64,000 bases of DNA, taken from positions 62,001 through 126,000 of the forward strand of contig NZ_JSYN01000020.1 in assembly GCF_000812965.1 (NCBI RefSeq). The letters are read 5' to 3'. The DNA is from Pedobacter kyungheensis (GTDB lineage Bacteria; Bacteroidota; Bacteroidia; Sphingobacteriales; Sphingobacteriaceae). Position numbers and translations under genes: made by a program. A model generated the notes under the pieces. That model searched no databases and was not told the origin of the DNA. It saw only the letters and a list, made by a program, of their open reading frames with translations. Positions 1-7,627 of the stretch are shown here, one piece after another (position 1 is the stretch's first letter; each line of letters begins with the position of its first letter).

Positions 1-741
1 GCAGAATTTGAGAAGCTGATTACCGAAAAAACCAAGGCAATTATCATTTGCAACCCGAATAACCCAACCGGTTATTTATATTCGAGAGAAGAGCTTGAAG
101 CTTTAAAAACCCTTTGCGTAAAATACGATTTGTTCTTATTCTCAGACGAGGCTTATCGCGAATTCTGTTATGATGGCAGGGAGTTTATTTCGCCAATGCA
201 TTTAGATGGCCTGGATGAAAACGTGGTAATTATGGATACTGTTTCTAAACGTTACAGTGCCTGTGGAGCACGTTTAGGTTGTTTAATTACTAAAAACAAG
301 GAAGTAATTGCTTCGGGATTAAAATTTGCACAAGCCAGGTTAAGTCCGGGTATGGTTGAGCAAATTGCCGGTGCAGCTGCAGTTGATACGCCAGACAGTT
401 ACTTTGAAAAGGTAAATACTGAATATACTTTACGCCGTGATACCTTGGTAGAACGCTTAAACAGCATTGAAGGTGTTTACTGCCCTAACCCGGGTGGTGC
501 ATTTTATGTGGTGGCCAAATTCCCGATTGATGATGCAGATAAATTCTGCCAATGGATTTTAGAAAAATTTAGTCACAACAACCAAACGGTGATGATGGCA
601 CCAGCCACTGGTTTCTATTCTACACCAGGATCGGGTAAAAACGAGGTACGCATGGCTTATGTGTTAAATACTGATGATTTAAATGCAGCCATGGATTGTT
701 TGGAAATCGCTTTACAACAATACCCTGGTCGAGTTGTTTAA
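1..741 (+). CDS. PLP-dependent aminotransferase (aspartate aminotransferase-like), 3' part
   Basis: Fold-type I (class I/II) aminotransferase, cytoplasmic, transferring amino groups between amino acids and 2-oxo acids. The reading frame is open from base 1, so the start lies outside the window; 246 C-terminal residues are present of about 400 expected. Visible landmarks are the NPNNPTG segment, the SDEAY segment with the cofactor-contacting Asp and Tyr, the PLP-lysine motif SKRYSACGARLG, and the C-terminal GKNEVRMAY segment with the carboxylate-binding Arg. Family membership is clear; the aspartate preference is inferred from overall resemblance. The stop at 739-741 is followed by a non-coding stretch leading to tmRNA. 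Confidence 0.9.
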   Translation, partial: AEFEKLITEKTKAIIICNPNNPTGYLYSREELEALKTLCVKYDLFLFSDEAYREFCYDGREFISPMHLDGLDENVVIMDTVSKRYSACGARLGCLITKNKEVIASGLKFAQARLSPGMVEQIAGAAAVDTPDSYFEKVNTEYTLRRDTLVERLNSIEGVYCPNPGGAFYVVAKFPIDDADKFCQWILEKFSHNNQTVMMAPATGFYSTPGSGKNEVRMAYVLNTDDLNAAMDCLEIALQQYPGRVV

Positions 742-754
742 TTGTTGAAACTGA

Positions 755-800
755 TTAAATCGGTTAATTGTTAGAAGAACAAAACGGTTAACCGATTTAA
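755..800. repeat. 13-bp inverted repeat downstream of the aminotransferase
   Basis: TTAAATCGGTTAA (755-767) and its exact complement TTAACCGATTTAA (788-800) flank a 20-base loop. There is no T-run, so it is at best a weak terminator. The rest of 742-1009 is low-complexity sequence built from words such as AATTAACCAGTTAA, with no gene visible. Confidence 0.5.
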
Positions 801-1009
801 ACAATTAACCAGTTAATCTTAATTCAGTTGGCAATTGGCAGTTACTAGTGAACAAGTTTGGAGTTTAGAAGGGATGACAGTTAACAGTAACCATTTAACT
901 CTAACGCAGTTTGCAGTTACTAATTAACTAATGACCAATGAACTACTGAACAAGCCGGGAATTTGATGGGGATACAGTTAAACAATTAACCAGTTAACCA
1001 ATATTTTTG

Positions 1010-1017
1010 TATATTTG
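1010..1017 (+). promoter_or_regulatory. Putative -7 box of the tmRNA promoter
   Basis: TATATTTG matches the Bacteroidota -7 consensus TAnnTTTG and lies about 115 bases before the mature tmRNA 5' end. I do not see a convincing -33 TTG at the usual distance. The assignment is inferred from position. Confidence 0.4.
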
Positions 1018-1031
1018 TACCCCGGTTCTGC

Positions 1032-1099
1032 AATTGATAATTGATAATTGATAATTGATAATTGATAATTGATAATTGATAATTGATAATTGATAATTG
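1032..1099. repeat. Tandem array of the 7-bp unit AATTGAT, about 9.7 copies
   Basis: Nine perfect AATTGAT units plus a partial one (AATTG) lie head to tail between the presumed tmRNA promoter and the tmRNA 5' end. They fall in the 5' leader that would be removed when the precursor is processed. The number of copies could vary by slippage. Confidence 0.95.
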
Positions 1100-1125
1100 T
1101 AAACTGAAAACTGAAAACTAAAACT

Positions 1126-1490
1126 GGGGCCGTTCTTGGATTTGACAGGGTGGCGAAGGTTATGTTAGCATGCAGTGCGTTGTTCGGAGAGCACTTAAAG
1201 TGAACGATCACATTTTAATTGGCGAAAATACTTACGCCTTAGCTGCCTAGTTTAGAACTACGCTTAGCTTTTGTCCCTCTAACTGCTGCATTGTTGGGTT
1301 AGAACCTGGGGCATCGAAACAACAAAGCTGGCTTTAAGGAGATACGACTTAAAGTGAGATCAAGTATCTAAGGATCTAAATAAGGTCGGTTTTCAGCCCG
1401 TTTATTTCCCGAAAATCAATTGAAAAATAAGCATGTAGAAGGTATAATTTATCTCACAACTGGACAAGGGTTCGACTCCCTTCGGCTCCA
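1126..1490 (+). ncRNA. ssrA: Transfer-messenger RNA (tmRNA)
   Basis: Rescues stalled ribosomes by trans-translation and adds a degradation tag. The 5' end GGGGCCG pairs with the 3' CGGCTCC (one G-U) to form the acceptor stem, and the T-arm GGTTCGACTCC is near the 3' end. The tag reading frame at 1221-1250 (GGC start, TAG stop) encodes GENTYALAA, close to the Bacteroidota GENNYALAA type. A discriminator A at 1490 is followed by CAA, so the CCA end is not encoded. The 3' end is the left junction of the island that follows. Confidence 0.97.
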
Positions 1491-1494
1491 CAAA
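1469..1494 (+). other. Left attachment-like repeat (attL) in the tmRNA 3' end
   Basis: This 26-bp stretch covering the T-arm and acceptor end of tmRNA recurs at 4960-4985 with 24 of 26 identical positions; the mismatches are at positions 15 and 16. The 3' ends of tmRNA genes are established integration sites for tyrosine-recombinase elements. The role as an att site is inferred. Confidence 0.7.
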
Positions 1495-1504
1495 TTTTTA
1501 AAAG

Positions 1505-1545
1505 AATCCGCGAAATTTCAATAATCTCGCGGATTTTCTTTTTTC
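1505..1545 (+). terminator. Intrinsic terminator after tmRNA
   Basis: AATCCGCGA (1505-1513) pairs perfectly with TCGCGGATT (1527-1535) and is followed by TTCTTTTTT. It sits 15 bases after the mature tmRNA end, on the island side of the att repeat. Confidence 0.85.
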
Positions 1546-1565
1546 CCATACAAGATCCCATACAA
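1545..1565 (+). repeat. Direct repeat CCCATACAA x2, period 12
   Basis: CCCATACAA occurs at 1545-1553 and 1557-1565, separated by GAT, about 50 bases inside the left att repeat. Paired short direct repeats at this distance can be arm-type sites of an integrase. That role is inferred. Confidence 0.6.
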
Positions 1566-1589
1566 TTCTTCGTAAAAAATATTTATATA

Positions 1590-2324
1590 TTAAATCAGTC
1601 TTTTATTTTTAACTGCAAAAGGAAAGTATTTTGTTCTCTTTTCTGGTTCTATAACTGGCACTTGAATTGTATTGAAATTTTGATTTAAATATCCTATAGC
1701 TAGATTGTGTACTGTTTTTAAATCAATTGAAAATTCATTACCGTACCGATTTCCCCACTCTTTAGCAATAGCTAGTAGTGATAGTAAATATACACCACCA
1801 TTCTCACTATCTACAGCTGACTGATCTTCACTCGAAGAATACAGTATACTTAAACCTGCTTCAGCATTTAGAACTTCACTATTAAATAAATTCCTTGTTG
1901 ATGAGCCAGCGGAAAACATTTTAGTTTCTAATATTGCTTTCGTCATTTCTTCAGATATAAATTTTTCGAATCCTCTGCATGAGTCTGCAATTATTGTTTG
2001 TCGTTTAGCATCAGTGATTAACTTTCTAATAGAAATATTGCCATCTGCTACTTCAAAATATTGTAAATTATTATCTAACTGATTTATACATCCATGTCCA
2101 CTGAAAATAATGAAAGTATAATCAGCACCATTTAAAAATTTTTGAATCGTTTCGTCTATCCTTAATTTAGTTGGATTATTTAAGGATCGAATTTCGCCAG
2201 CATACCACTCTCCGCCTAAGTAGCTAGTTAAAAACTTGGTATAATTTTCCTCATCCTTGATCGGCCCTGGTAATTTACCACTATATGTATTATCACAATA
2301 AATAATTAATGCTCTTCTTATCAT
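1590..2324 (-). CDS. Caspase-like (peptidase C14 family) protease
   Basis: A 244-residue protein that is essentially one caspase/metacaspase domain. The N-terminal strand RRALIIYCDN is followed by the catalytic-His motif FSGHG (His77) and the catalytic-Cys motif IADSCRG (Cys116), the expected dyad order and spacing for clan CD peptidases. No signal peptide or extra domain is present. It starts one base after the stop of the upstream membrane-anchored gene (2326-2793), so the two form a cassette. Stand-alone bacterial caspases next to small partner genes are known from anti-phage and cell-death modules, where they cut a partner or cell proteins upon infection. A defence role here is inferred from family and island context; the trigger and substrate are unknown. 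Confidence 0.8.
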   Translation of the reverse strand: MIRRALIIYCDNTYSGKLPGPIKDEENYTKFLTSYLGGEWYAGEIRSLNNPTKLRIDETIQKFLNGADYTFIIFSGHGCINQLDNNLQYFEVADGNISIRKLITDAKRQTIIADSCRGFEKFISEEMTKAILETKMFSAGSSTRNLFNSEVLNAEAGLSILYSSSEDQSAVDSENGGVYLLSLLAIAKEWGNRYGNEFSIDLKTVHNLAIGYLNQNFNTIQVPVIEPEKRTKYFPFAVKNKRLI

Positions 2325-2325
2325 A

Positions 2326-2793
2326 CTAGTTTATAAATTTCTCAATTATTTTTTTTAAGCGTTCATCATAACCATCATTTTCATTTGGAATAGTAGGATT
2401 ATTCCAACAATCTTTGTGGACCATTATCCATCCTTCAATATTTAAGTGATTATTTATCTTCTTTTCATTAAAATTATAATACTTACACAATCTTTCTAAG
2501 TAGTTGAAAATTAGACTACAGTACATCTCATATCGTAAATACTCGTCTTTATCTAAATTTTTATTTTCATTCCAAGTGGAGCAAAAATTTGGATTTTCCA
2601 AATAAGGATATTGGATAGCAATTTTTAAAATAGCGTCTAATTGGTCATTTAAGCTTTTTAGTGAATTGTAGCTATTAATTTTTAAAGCAACAGTTGATGC
2701 GACTGCACTAGATATTAACGTTGCAATCGCAGCTGCCGTAACTGTTGGGTCAATTGCTGATTTTGCTTCAGCCGATAAAATTAAAAAATTCAT
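2326..2793 (-). CDS. Small membrane-anchored helical protein, partner of the caspase-like protease
   Basis: A 155-residue protein of no family I recognise. Residues about 17-37 (VTAAAIATLISSAVASTVAL) form a single transmembrane or signal-anchor helix. The rest, about 115 residues, is a soluble, probably helical domain rich in Tyr, Asn and Trp. It is the first gene of the two-gene cassette with the caspase gene, one base apart, so the products are likely made together. It could be a membrane anchor, sensor or substrate for the protease. At 155 residues it is too short for a bacterial gasdermin (about 250 or more) and shows no gasdermin-like features. Confidence 0.65.
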   Translation of the reverse strand: MNFLILSAEAKSAIDPTVTAAAIATLISSAVASTVALKINSYNSLKSLNDQLDAILKIAIQYPYLENPNFCSTWNENKNLDKDEYLRYEMYCSLIFNYLERLCKYYNFNEKKINNHLNIEGWIMVHKDCWNNPTIPNENDGYDERLKKIIEKFIN

Positions 2794-2901
2794 ATAGCAT
2801 TAAACATACATAAATAGTTTGAAATTTGTTTTTTTGTTATAAAAATCTTCTTTTTAAATAATTTCTTCAAAGATTTTCGAAATTTTTCTACGATTAAATA
2901 A

Positions 2902-3132
2902 TTAATACGTAAAGCTTAAGCAGTGTAATTAACCTCCAAATTGAGCCAAACTATCACAGTTAATGCCTTTAACATCAAAGCCCATATCTTGATATATTTC
3001 TTTGTTAGATTGGTTGTAAAACTGGGTTTCTCTTTTAGTTGACAAAGTGTATTCTGGAAGTATTATAGTATTATTAATACATAAATGATTTATGTAGTTT
3101 CCCTTTGCGGTGTAAAAATAACCCTTACGCAA
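2902..3132 (-). pseudogene. C-terminal remnant of a peptidylarginine/agmatine deiminase-type gene
   Basis: The frame 3132-2929 reads GNYINHLCINNTIILPEY and ends in SLAQFGG, matching the C-terminal part of the agmatine deiminase/PPAD family (YINF..., then a GG-x-(I/L)-H-C motif). A TAA at 2929-2931 falls exactly after the GG; the frame beyond it continues LHCLSFTY to a second stop at 2902-2904, restoring the catalytic Cys context. The N-terminal two thirds of a normal gene of about 350 residues is missing. The family call is from memory of the motif. This is a dead fragment, probably from an earlier rearrangement in the island. Confidence 0.6.
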
Positions 3133-3345
3133 AAACTATTACAATTGCAGGCTATCGCTTCATCCATAGAGAGTGGATCAAAGATTCTGCGGTCGCATTG
3201 ATTTATTTCCTTAATTAAGAAATTACTGAGAAAACCTTTCATGTAAAAATAGTTGTCCTATGAGTCCAAGCAGGTCAATGCAGGTGGTAATTTGATAGGG
3301 TTGGTGTAAAAAACAAGAACTTGTTACACATTAATGATTTACACA
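3133..3345. other. Stretch without a recognisable gene inside the island
   Basis: AT-rich sequence between the deiminase remnant and the promoter of the next gene. Short open frames on the minus strand give no match I recognise; they may be more debris of the same broken gene. Confidence 0.4.
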
Positions 3346-3377
3346 TTGTATTTGTTTCCCATAAATTTATACCTTTG
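3346..3377 (+). promoter_or_regulatory. Bacteroidota-type promoter for the unknown/HEPN-like pair
   Basis: TTG at 3346-3348 and TACCTTTG at 3370-3377 are 21 bases apart, fitting the TTTG/TAnnTTTG promoter pattern. The box ends 68 bases before the start codon at 3446. Confidence 0.5.
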
Positions 3378-3445
3378 TCCAACGAATTAACACAACTCTT
3401 TCGAATTCATAATAATCTGAAAACTATTTAGCTTCGGATTTCGTT

Positions 3446-3919
3446 ATGTATTTGTTTAACAATATGGAGATAACACCACATACAGCTCATAGTCAAAGCT
3501 TTGAATTCAGCCTTAAAACAGGAGATGCATATTATAATGATATGATGAGGTTTTTTGGTGACGGATGGGAAGCTAGAGGAATTGATGATAAAGAAAAGTT
3601 TGAAAATAAAATCAAGGCTAATGTGAATTACACTATGGGTTTTATCCACGAGCTTATCAAATTCGCTAAGCTTAAAGATATTGAGCTCCTGGGGATTTTT
3701 CTAAAAATTGAGAATACCCATTCTCAATCTGTTGTTTTCCTTGTTTCCTTAGAAGACTACGTCAGTGGGAAGCTATTAGACTTTTATAGTCAAATACAAA
3801 AAATCGAAAAAAATTCAAGGTCTGGCCTGTACAGAGCCTCTTTTTCCGTTATGTATAAAGATGACGAATTCGAAACCAGCGCATTAGATTGTGACGGTTT
3901 TATCAACCTTTTAAGCTAA
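3446..3919 (+). CDS. Hypothetical protein, upstream partner of the HEPN-like gene
   Basis: A 157-residue protein I do not recognise; an alternative start is the Met at residue 7 (3464). It looks like a soluble alpha/beta protein with no signal peptide, membrane helix or clear catalytic motif. The central part (FIHELIKFAKLKDIELLGIF) is followed by a beta-rich C-terminal half with Asp/Glu-rich loops. I looked for the GS...DxD signature of MNT nucleotidyltransferase antitoxins, a common HEPN partner, and did not find it. The next gene starts about 28 bases downstream on the same strand, suggesting a two-gene unit. Confidence 0.6.
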   Translation: MYLFNNMEITPHTAHSQSFEFSLKTGDAYYNDMMRFFGDGWEARGIDDKEKFENKIKANVNYTMGFIHELIKFAKLKDIELLGIFLKIENTHSQSVVFLVSLEDYVSGKLLDFYSQIQKIEKNSRSGLYRASFSVMYKDDEFETSALDCDGFINLLS

Positions 3920-3947
3920 CAATTTTCCTCTCAATTCTAAATTAACC

Positions 3948-4358
3948 TTGGGCACACCTCCATATACTCAAAAACTTCATGCAGAACATAATTTTCAAGT
4001 TTGTCAAGAACTTGTCTCATTTGGAAAAGCTCATGACTGGGTAGTTACCACTGCATTTTATACGGCTTTACACTTTGTTCAGTTTGAAATATTTCCTTTT
4101 ACCAAAGGAGAACGCACGTATAAAAATTTTGACGATTATTACAATCATCATTTTGTGTCTAAGGAATCTAAGCCTAGCAGGCATAATGCAACAATAAATT
4201 TAGCTTACGAAAAATTAGGCAGTGAGATTGGAAGCCGATATAAACAACTGCATGATAGTTGCAGTAAGGCTAGATATATACAATATCGGACTAATCCATT
4301 GGTTGCAGAACTATCAGTTACTCAGCTATCGGAAATAAAAGCATTACTTAAAAAGTAA
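3948..4358 (+). CDS. HEPN-like small protein
   Basis: About 136 residues, mostly helical. The order of motifs fits small HEPN proteins: an early HNFQ, then DWVVTTAFYTALHFVQ on the second helix, a charged His/Arg segment (SKPSRHN), and a C-terminal YKQLHDSCSKARY helix. HEPN proteins are often RNases in toxin-antitoxin, abortive-infection and CRISPR-linked systems, but this subgroup also includes non-catalytic members, and a clean RxxxxH site is not obvious. The start is uncertain: no in-frame ATG is near, so TTG at 3948 is used; the frame is open back to about 3915. It probably works with the gene just upstream. Confidence 0.55.
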   Translation: MGTPPYTQKLHAEHNFQVCQELVSFGKAHDWVVTTAFYTALHFVQFEIFPFTKGERTYKNFDDYYNHHFVSKESKPSRHNATINLAYEKLGSEIGSRYKQLHDSCSKARYIQYRTNPLVAELSVTQLSEIKALLKK

Positions 4359-4959
4359 AGCTTAAAAGCCATCGGCATTTTTATTCGTTTAAATATTAAG
4401 ATGCATATTTCAATGAAACTGTACAGTCCGTTTCGGACCAAACTATCCGCAAATTCTACTGCCGGGCGGTTGCCTAAATTGTTCCTTTCCCTCTGAACAA
4501 AAACAGGCCTCGACCTCAAATTTTCTTCCACTAGGAAACACTCTCAATCATCCAGTCCGATGACGGTAGCTCACGCTTTCCTAAAGATCGGCAAAGCATA
4601 ATCTAAAGAGCAAAGCTAAATATCCCTTCAAAAGAAGCCCTAAAACGCTCAAATCCCATCCGAGGGATCCAAGATCACATCAGATAACATTTAAACTGCT
4701 GAGCCCTTTATTTGGCCTGAACTTAAAAAATTAAAAGGAATTGCTGAGAGAAGAAATACTGATCCAAAGATCAGCGCGTACACTTTTGCCGAAATACCCA
4801 GATTATGAATTCATCCTTTCGAAGATGTTAATTTACATACGGTATTAAATTTTCGTACACTTACGATAATGAATTTGCATTAAAAAATAGAGGTGAGTTT
4901 TTAGGTAGCTAACCAAAAAAAATAATTCAAAATACTGATTATAAAACAATTAAAGAGAA
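4359..4959. other. Degenerate right end of the island
   Basis: About 600 bases without a convincing gene. Several short open frames on both strands are interrupted by stops. One plus-strand run (about 4710-4808) reads like coding sequence but matches nothing I know. It may be decayed coding sequence, possibly including the lost integrase, which cannot be decided by eye. Confidence 0.4.
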
Positions 4960-4985
4960 GGTTCGACTCCCTTTCGCTCCACAAA
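4960..4985 (+). other. Right attachment-like repeat (attR), tmRNA 3'-end copy
   Basis: GGTTCGACTCCCTT followed by TCGCTCCACAAA copies the tmRNA T-arm and acceptor end at 1469-1494 with two mismatches. The upstream sequence does not resemble a tmRNA or tRNA, so this is an isolated fragment, as expected for the far end of an element integrated at ssrA. Confidence 0.7.
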
Positions 4986-5025
4986 AAAACACCTGTAAAC
5001 CAACAATTTACAGGCGTTTTCTTTT
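4981..5025. terminator. Bidirectional intrinsic terminator
   Basis: CCTGTAAA (4992-4999) pairs with TTTACAGG (5007-5014). On the plus strand it is followed by CGTTTTCTTTT; on the minus strand by TGTTTTTTTG. It can end the minus-strand operon whose last gene stops at 5177, and may be the original tmRNA terminator displaced by the island. Confidence 0.8.
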
Positions 5026-5176
5026 CCGGTAGCTTTTTAAACTTATCATGCGCTGTAAGCCACTCAATTTGCCTACTTCGCAATTTTAAGTTTAGGGTTA
5101 TCGAAACATCCGTTTACATAACTACCCCTCACCAGCCTTACTAAAGCTTTATAGATTCCAGGTAATTGCAGTGGTA

Positions 5177-7525
5177 TTAATCTTTAAGTGATACCTCCAT
5201 CCTTTGTTCTTTTTGATTTCTGATAATAATAATCTGACTATGCCCTTTCCAACGGATTTCGTTATAAATTTTTATTAGTTCGTTAACAGATTTCACTTCA
5301 TTATTATCCAGTTGTACAACTACATCACCTTTCTTTAAATTATTTTTCTCTGCCACCGAGCCTTTGGTTAATTGCGTAAGTAAAGCACCATTGTTATCTG
5401 GAAGCCCGGCTGCAGATCTTTCGCCCAGGGTTTCGATGTTTTTAAACCTGGCCCCCAACCAATCCACTATTGTAGTTTTAATATTATCTGAATTATCATT
5501 TAATGGCTTTATAGCAGGCGAAGCAGTCAGTTTTTTTAGTCGGGGATTTGTAACACCAAAATTCATATCAAAATCTTTAAAACCAGTTTTAAACACAGCT
5601 GAAGTTTTTTTAAGATGATAGTTACCTGTGTTTGCCTCAACAAAACCTGCCTCGCCTGACAGGCTGTTGGCATCAACATTTAATTTCTGTGTTTTGATTA
5701 ATGCTTCTTTGCTTAAAAAGAAGTTATGGTCAATCTCTTTTCCCCAGCTTTCCATCAGTATGGGAGCATAGGCAGCAGTTAAAATGTTATTTTTGAAAAC
5801 ATCATCGCTGTTTTTTAGCCAAACGTGTGGATGAAAGGTATTGTTTATAATAATATTGTTAAATACAGTGCGATGATAGCCTTCACGAAGTTTTAAACCA
5901 CCACTTAAACAAACATTATTATAAATCTGATAATTAGTGCTTCCATCATCAAGATCGATATCCCAACCATGATCACATTGGAAACGATTATTGCGTAAAA
6001 CAATCGGCGCAATCACATCCAAAAGTTCTATTCCAGGTTTTGCGGCAACAATACTATCTATAATACTTCTTTCTGGCCGCCAATAACGATCTCTGCCCCA
6101 GGAATTAAAGGCCCCATGATCTCCGGTTTCAAGCACGGTATCAAAAACATCATTAAATTCGATAATATGTCCGCCCCACGTTCCTTCACTAATATTTATG
6201 CCGGCTCTTGGTACATGGTAAATAGTATTGTGGCTGACCAAAATACTGGCAGACATAGATATCTGAACTCCTGCTGATTGTTTCTCTATTGAACCTGTAT
6301 GATGTATCAGATTATTGATGGCCTGGCAATGCTGGGGATAATCTGCGTTTTTTGGCCCGCGCTCCATATCCATTTGAGCATACGGCACAAAATTTTCATA
6401 CCTGAAAGCGGGCGAACGTACTGCATTTGGATTACCTACAAATGCAATTCCATTAGCCCCAATGTTATAAATATGGTTGTTACTAATGCGATCTTCTTTA
6501 TTATAATTACTTAGAAAAACAGCACTTCCGCCTAAATCGTAAAAATTACAGTTATTAATAATACAAGATTCAGTACCTTCCAACAATATTGCTGCTCCAC
6601 GGTAAATGGCCCAGTCGCTTCTTAAAAGAGGCTCTTTTACCTCCATAAAGCTTCGGGCTGTTTGCACAAAATCGACGCCGGTTATTGTTATGTTTTTAAC
6701 CGGATTTGCCAATGTTCCTTTAATATGTAAGATATCACTTATCATGGTAAAGGCAAAATCGGCCGTTTGCAGATTAGATCCGACAGGTGGAATCAGGTAA
6801 AGCGTTTCTTCTTTTTGATTATAAAACCATTCACCCGGATGGTCCAGTTCTTCGAAAATATTCTCTACATAACGATATTGTGTATGCATTTTGGCCGGAC
6901 GGTTATTTTGCCATCCACCTTCGTAAAGCAATTTGTCTGTAGCATCCTTTCCGGTAATGCGATAATGGAAATCGCCCCACTCACCCTGGTGTAAAGCATG
7001 GATATAACCACCCGTAGGATTAAGCCACTTTCTGCTTCGCTCAATAGAAATTGCATTGGCGGCTGTTCCGTTAAATACTCTTGCAGTGGAATCAAAGTCA
7101 GGATATCTTGCCATCGGTAATTTTTTACCATTCATGAATAACTGATCAGGCGCTTTGTTTAACTTTATTTTAGCCGATACCATGTTGTTCTTGTAGGGTT
7201 TCCATGACAGTTTAAACTGTCGCGCTCCAGAAATTATTACTTTTTCATTTGCCTTAGCCTTAATTGTAAGCTCGCGCAGAGGAAATTTTTCTGATGTAAT
7301 TTCAACAGTTTTATCTACCGGATAGGTACCACCATCTATTTCGATAATTACTTTCTTATTTTTGTGAATCATAGCTTTTGCTACGCCTGCTGCAAACGTT
7401 TTTACCGGATGGTAAATGGAACCTGCATTGTTATCATTTCCTTTTGTAGAAATGTAAATGGTTTGTGCCTTGCAAGTGCTGCAAACAAACAAAATAGAAA
7501 CAACTAATAAAAATTGCTTTATCAT
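5177..7525 (-). CDS. Secreted right-handed beta-helix protein with C-terminal PDZ domain (candidate glycosidase)
   Basis: 782 residues. An N-terminal signal peptide (VVSILFVCSTCKAQ) leads into YISTKGNDNNAG, the usual first strand of secreted parallel beta-helix carbohydrate enzymes. The Asn-rich repeats (IINNCNF, ISNNHIYNIG, IEFNDVF, LRNNRFQC, IYNNVC) at about 270-570 form the beta-helix. Residues about 690-775 form a PDZ domain (LTQLTKGSVAEKNNLKKGDV). The segment GGYIHALHQGEWGDFHYRI resembles GH141-type enzymes, but family assignment is tentative; polysaccharide lyases share the fold. It is the last gene of the sigma/FecR/SusC/SusD locus, 102 bases after SusD, so it probably acts on the same glycan in the periplasm or at the surface. 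A PDZ domain on such an enzyme is unusual. Confidence 0.75.
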   Translation of the reverse strand: MIKQFLLVVSILFVCSTCKAQTIYISTKGNDNNAGSIYHPVKTFAAGVAKAMIHKNKKVIIEIDGGTYPVDKTVEITSEKFPLRELTIKAKANEKVIISGARQFKLSWKPYKNNMVSAKIKLNKAPDQLFMNGKKLPMARYPDFDSTARVFNGTAANAISIERSRKWLNPTGGYIHALHQGEWGDFHYRITGKDATDKLLYEGGWQNNRPAKMHTQYRYVENIFEELDHPGEWFYNQKEETLYLIPPVGSNLQTADFAFTMISDILHIKGTLANPVKNITITGVDFVQTARSFMEVKEPLLRSDWAIYRGAAILLEGTESCIINNCNFYDLGGSAVFLSNYNKEDRISNNHIYNIGANGIAFVGNPNAVRSPAFRYENFVPYAQMDMERGPKNADYPQHCQAINNLIHHTGSIEKQSAGVQISMSASILVSHNTIYHVPRAGINISEGTWGGHIIEFNDVFDTVLETGDHGAFNSWGRDRYWRPERSIIDSIVAAKPGIELLDVIAPIVLRNNRFQCDHGWDIDLDDGSTNYQIYNNVCLSGGLKLREGYHRTVFNNIIINNTFHPHVWLKNSDDVFKNNILTAAYAPILMESWGKEIDHNFFLSKEALIKTQKLNVDANSLSGEAGFVEANTGNYHLKKTSAVFKTGFKDFDMNFGVTNPRLKKLTASPAIKPLNDNSDNIKTTIVDWLGARFKNIETLGERSAAGLPDNNGALLTQLTKGSVAEKNNLKKGDVVVQLDNNEVKSVNELIKIYNEIRWKGHSQIIIIRNQKEQRMEVSLKD

Positions 7526-7627
7526 TTTCCGAGTTTTGTGGGGTTATTTTTTTAACTAAATCTTTTCAATTTCACACAGTAAAAGAACTGGACGAATTAT
7601 ATATTAAATTTTTATTTAATAGCTATT

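Larger units (their letters stand above)
1491..4985. mobile_element. Integrated island or remnant at the tmRNA 3' end
   Basis: The segment lies between the intact tmRNA end and a 26-bp near-copy of it (4960-4985) that has no tmRNA body in front. It looks more AT-rich than the flanking genes and carries accessory genes: a caspase-like pair on the minus strand, a HEPN-like pair on the plus strand, and a broken deiminase gene. No integrase, transposase or conjugation gene is visible, so it is either a decayed element or one moved by enzymes supplied from elsewhere. Confidence 0.65.

Noticed and set aside
1032..1099. Possible CRISPR array
   Set aside because: Units are 7 bp, perfect and without spacers, so it is a simple tandem repeat.
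978..1211. Minus-strand open frame of 77 codons across the heptamer array and tmRNA
   Set aside because: It is made by the repeat array and lies antisense to tmRNA; the repeated SIINYQL residues come from the heptamer.
2326..2793. Bacterial gasdermin as partner of the caspase
   Set aside because: At 155 residues with a membrane helix at the N-terminus it is too short and lacks the gasdermin layout.
3446..3919. MNT-type nucleotidyltransferase antitoxin
   Set aside because: No GS followed by DxD signature was found.
4960..4985. A second tRNA or tmRNA gene
   Set aside because: Only the T-arm and acceptor end are present; the upstream sequence has no D-arm, anticodon arm or tmRNA body.
4901..5083. 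Minus-strand 60-codon open frame at the island's right end
   Set aside because: It crosses the att copy and the bidirectional terminator and has no recognisable similarity.
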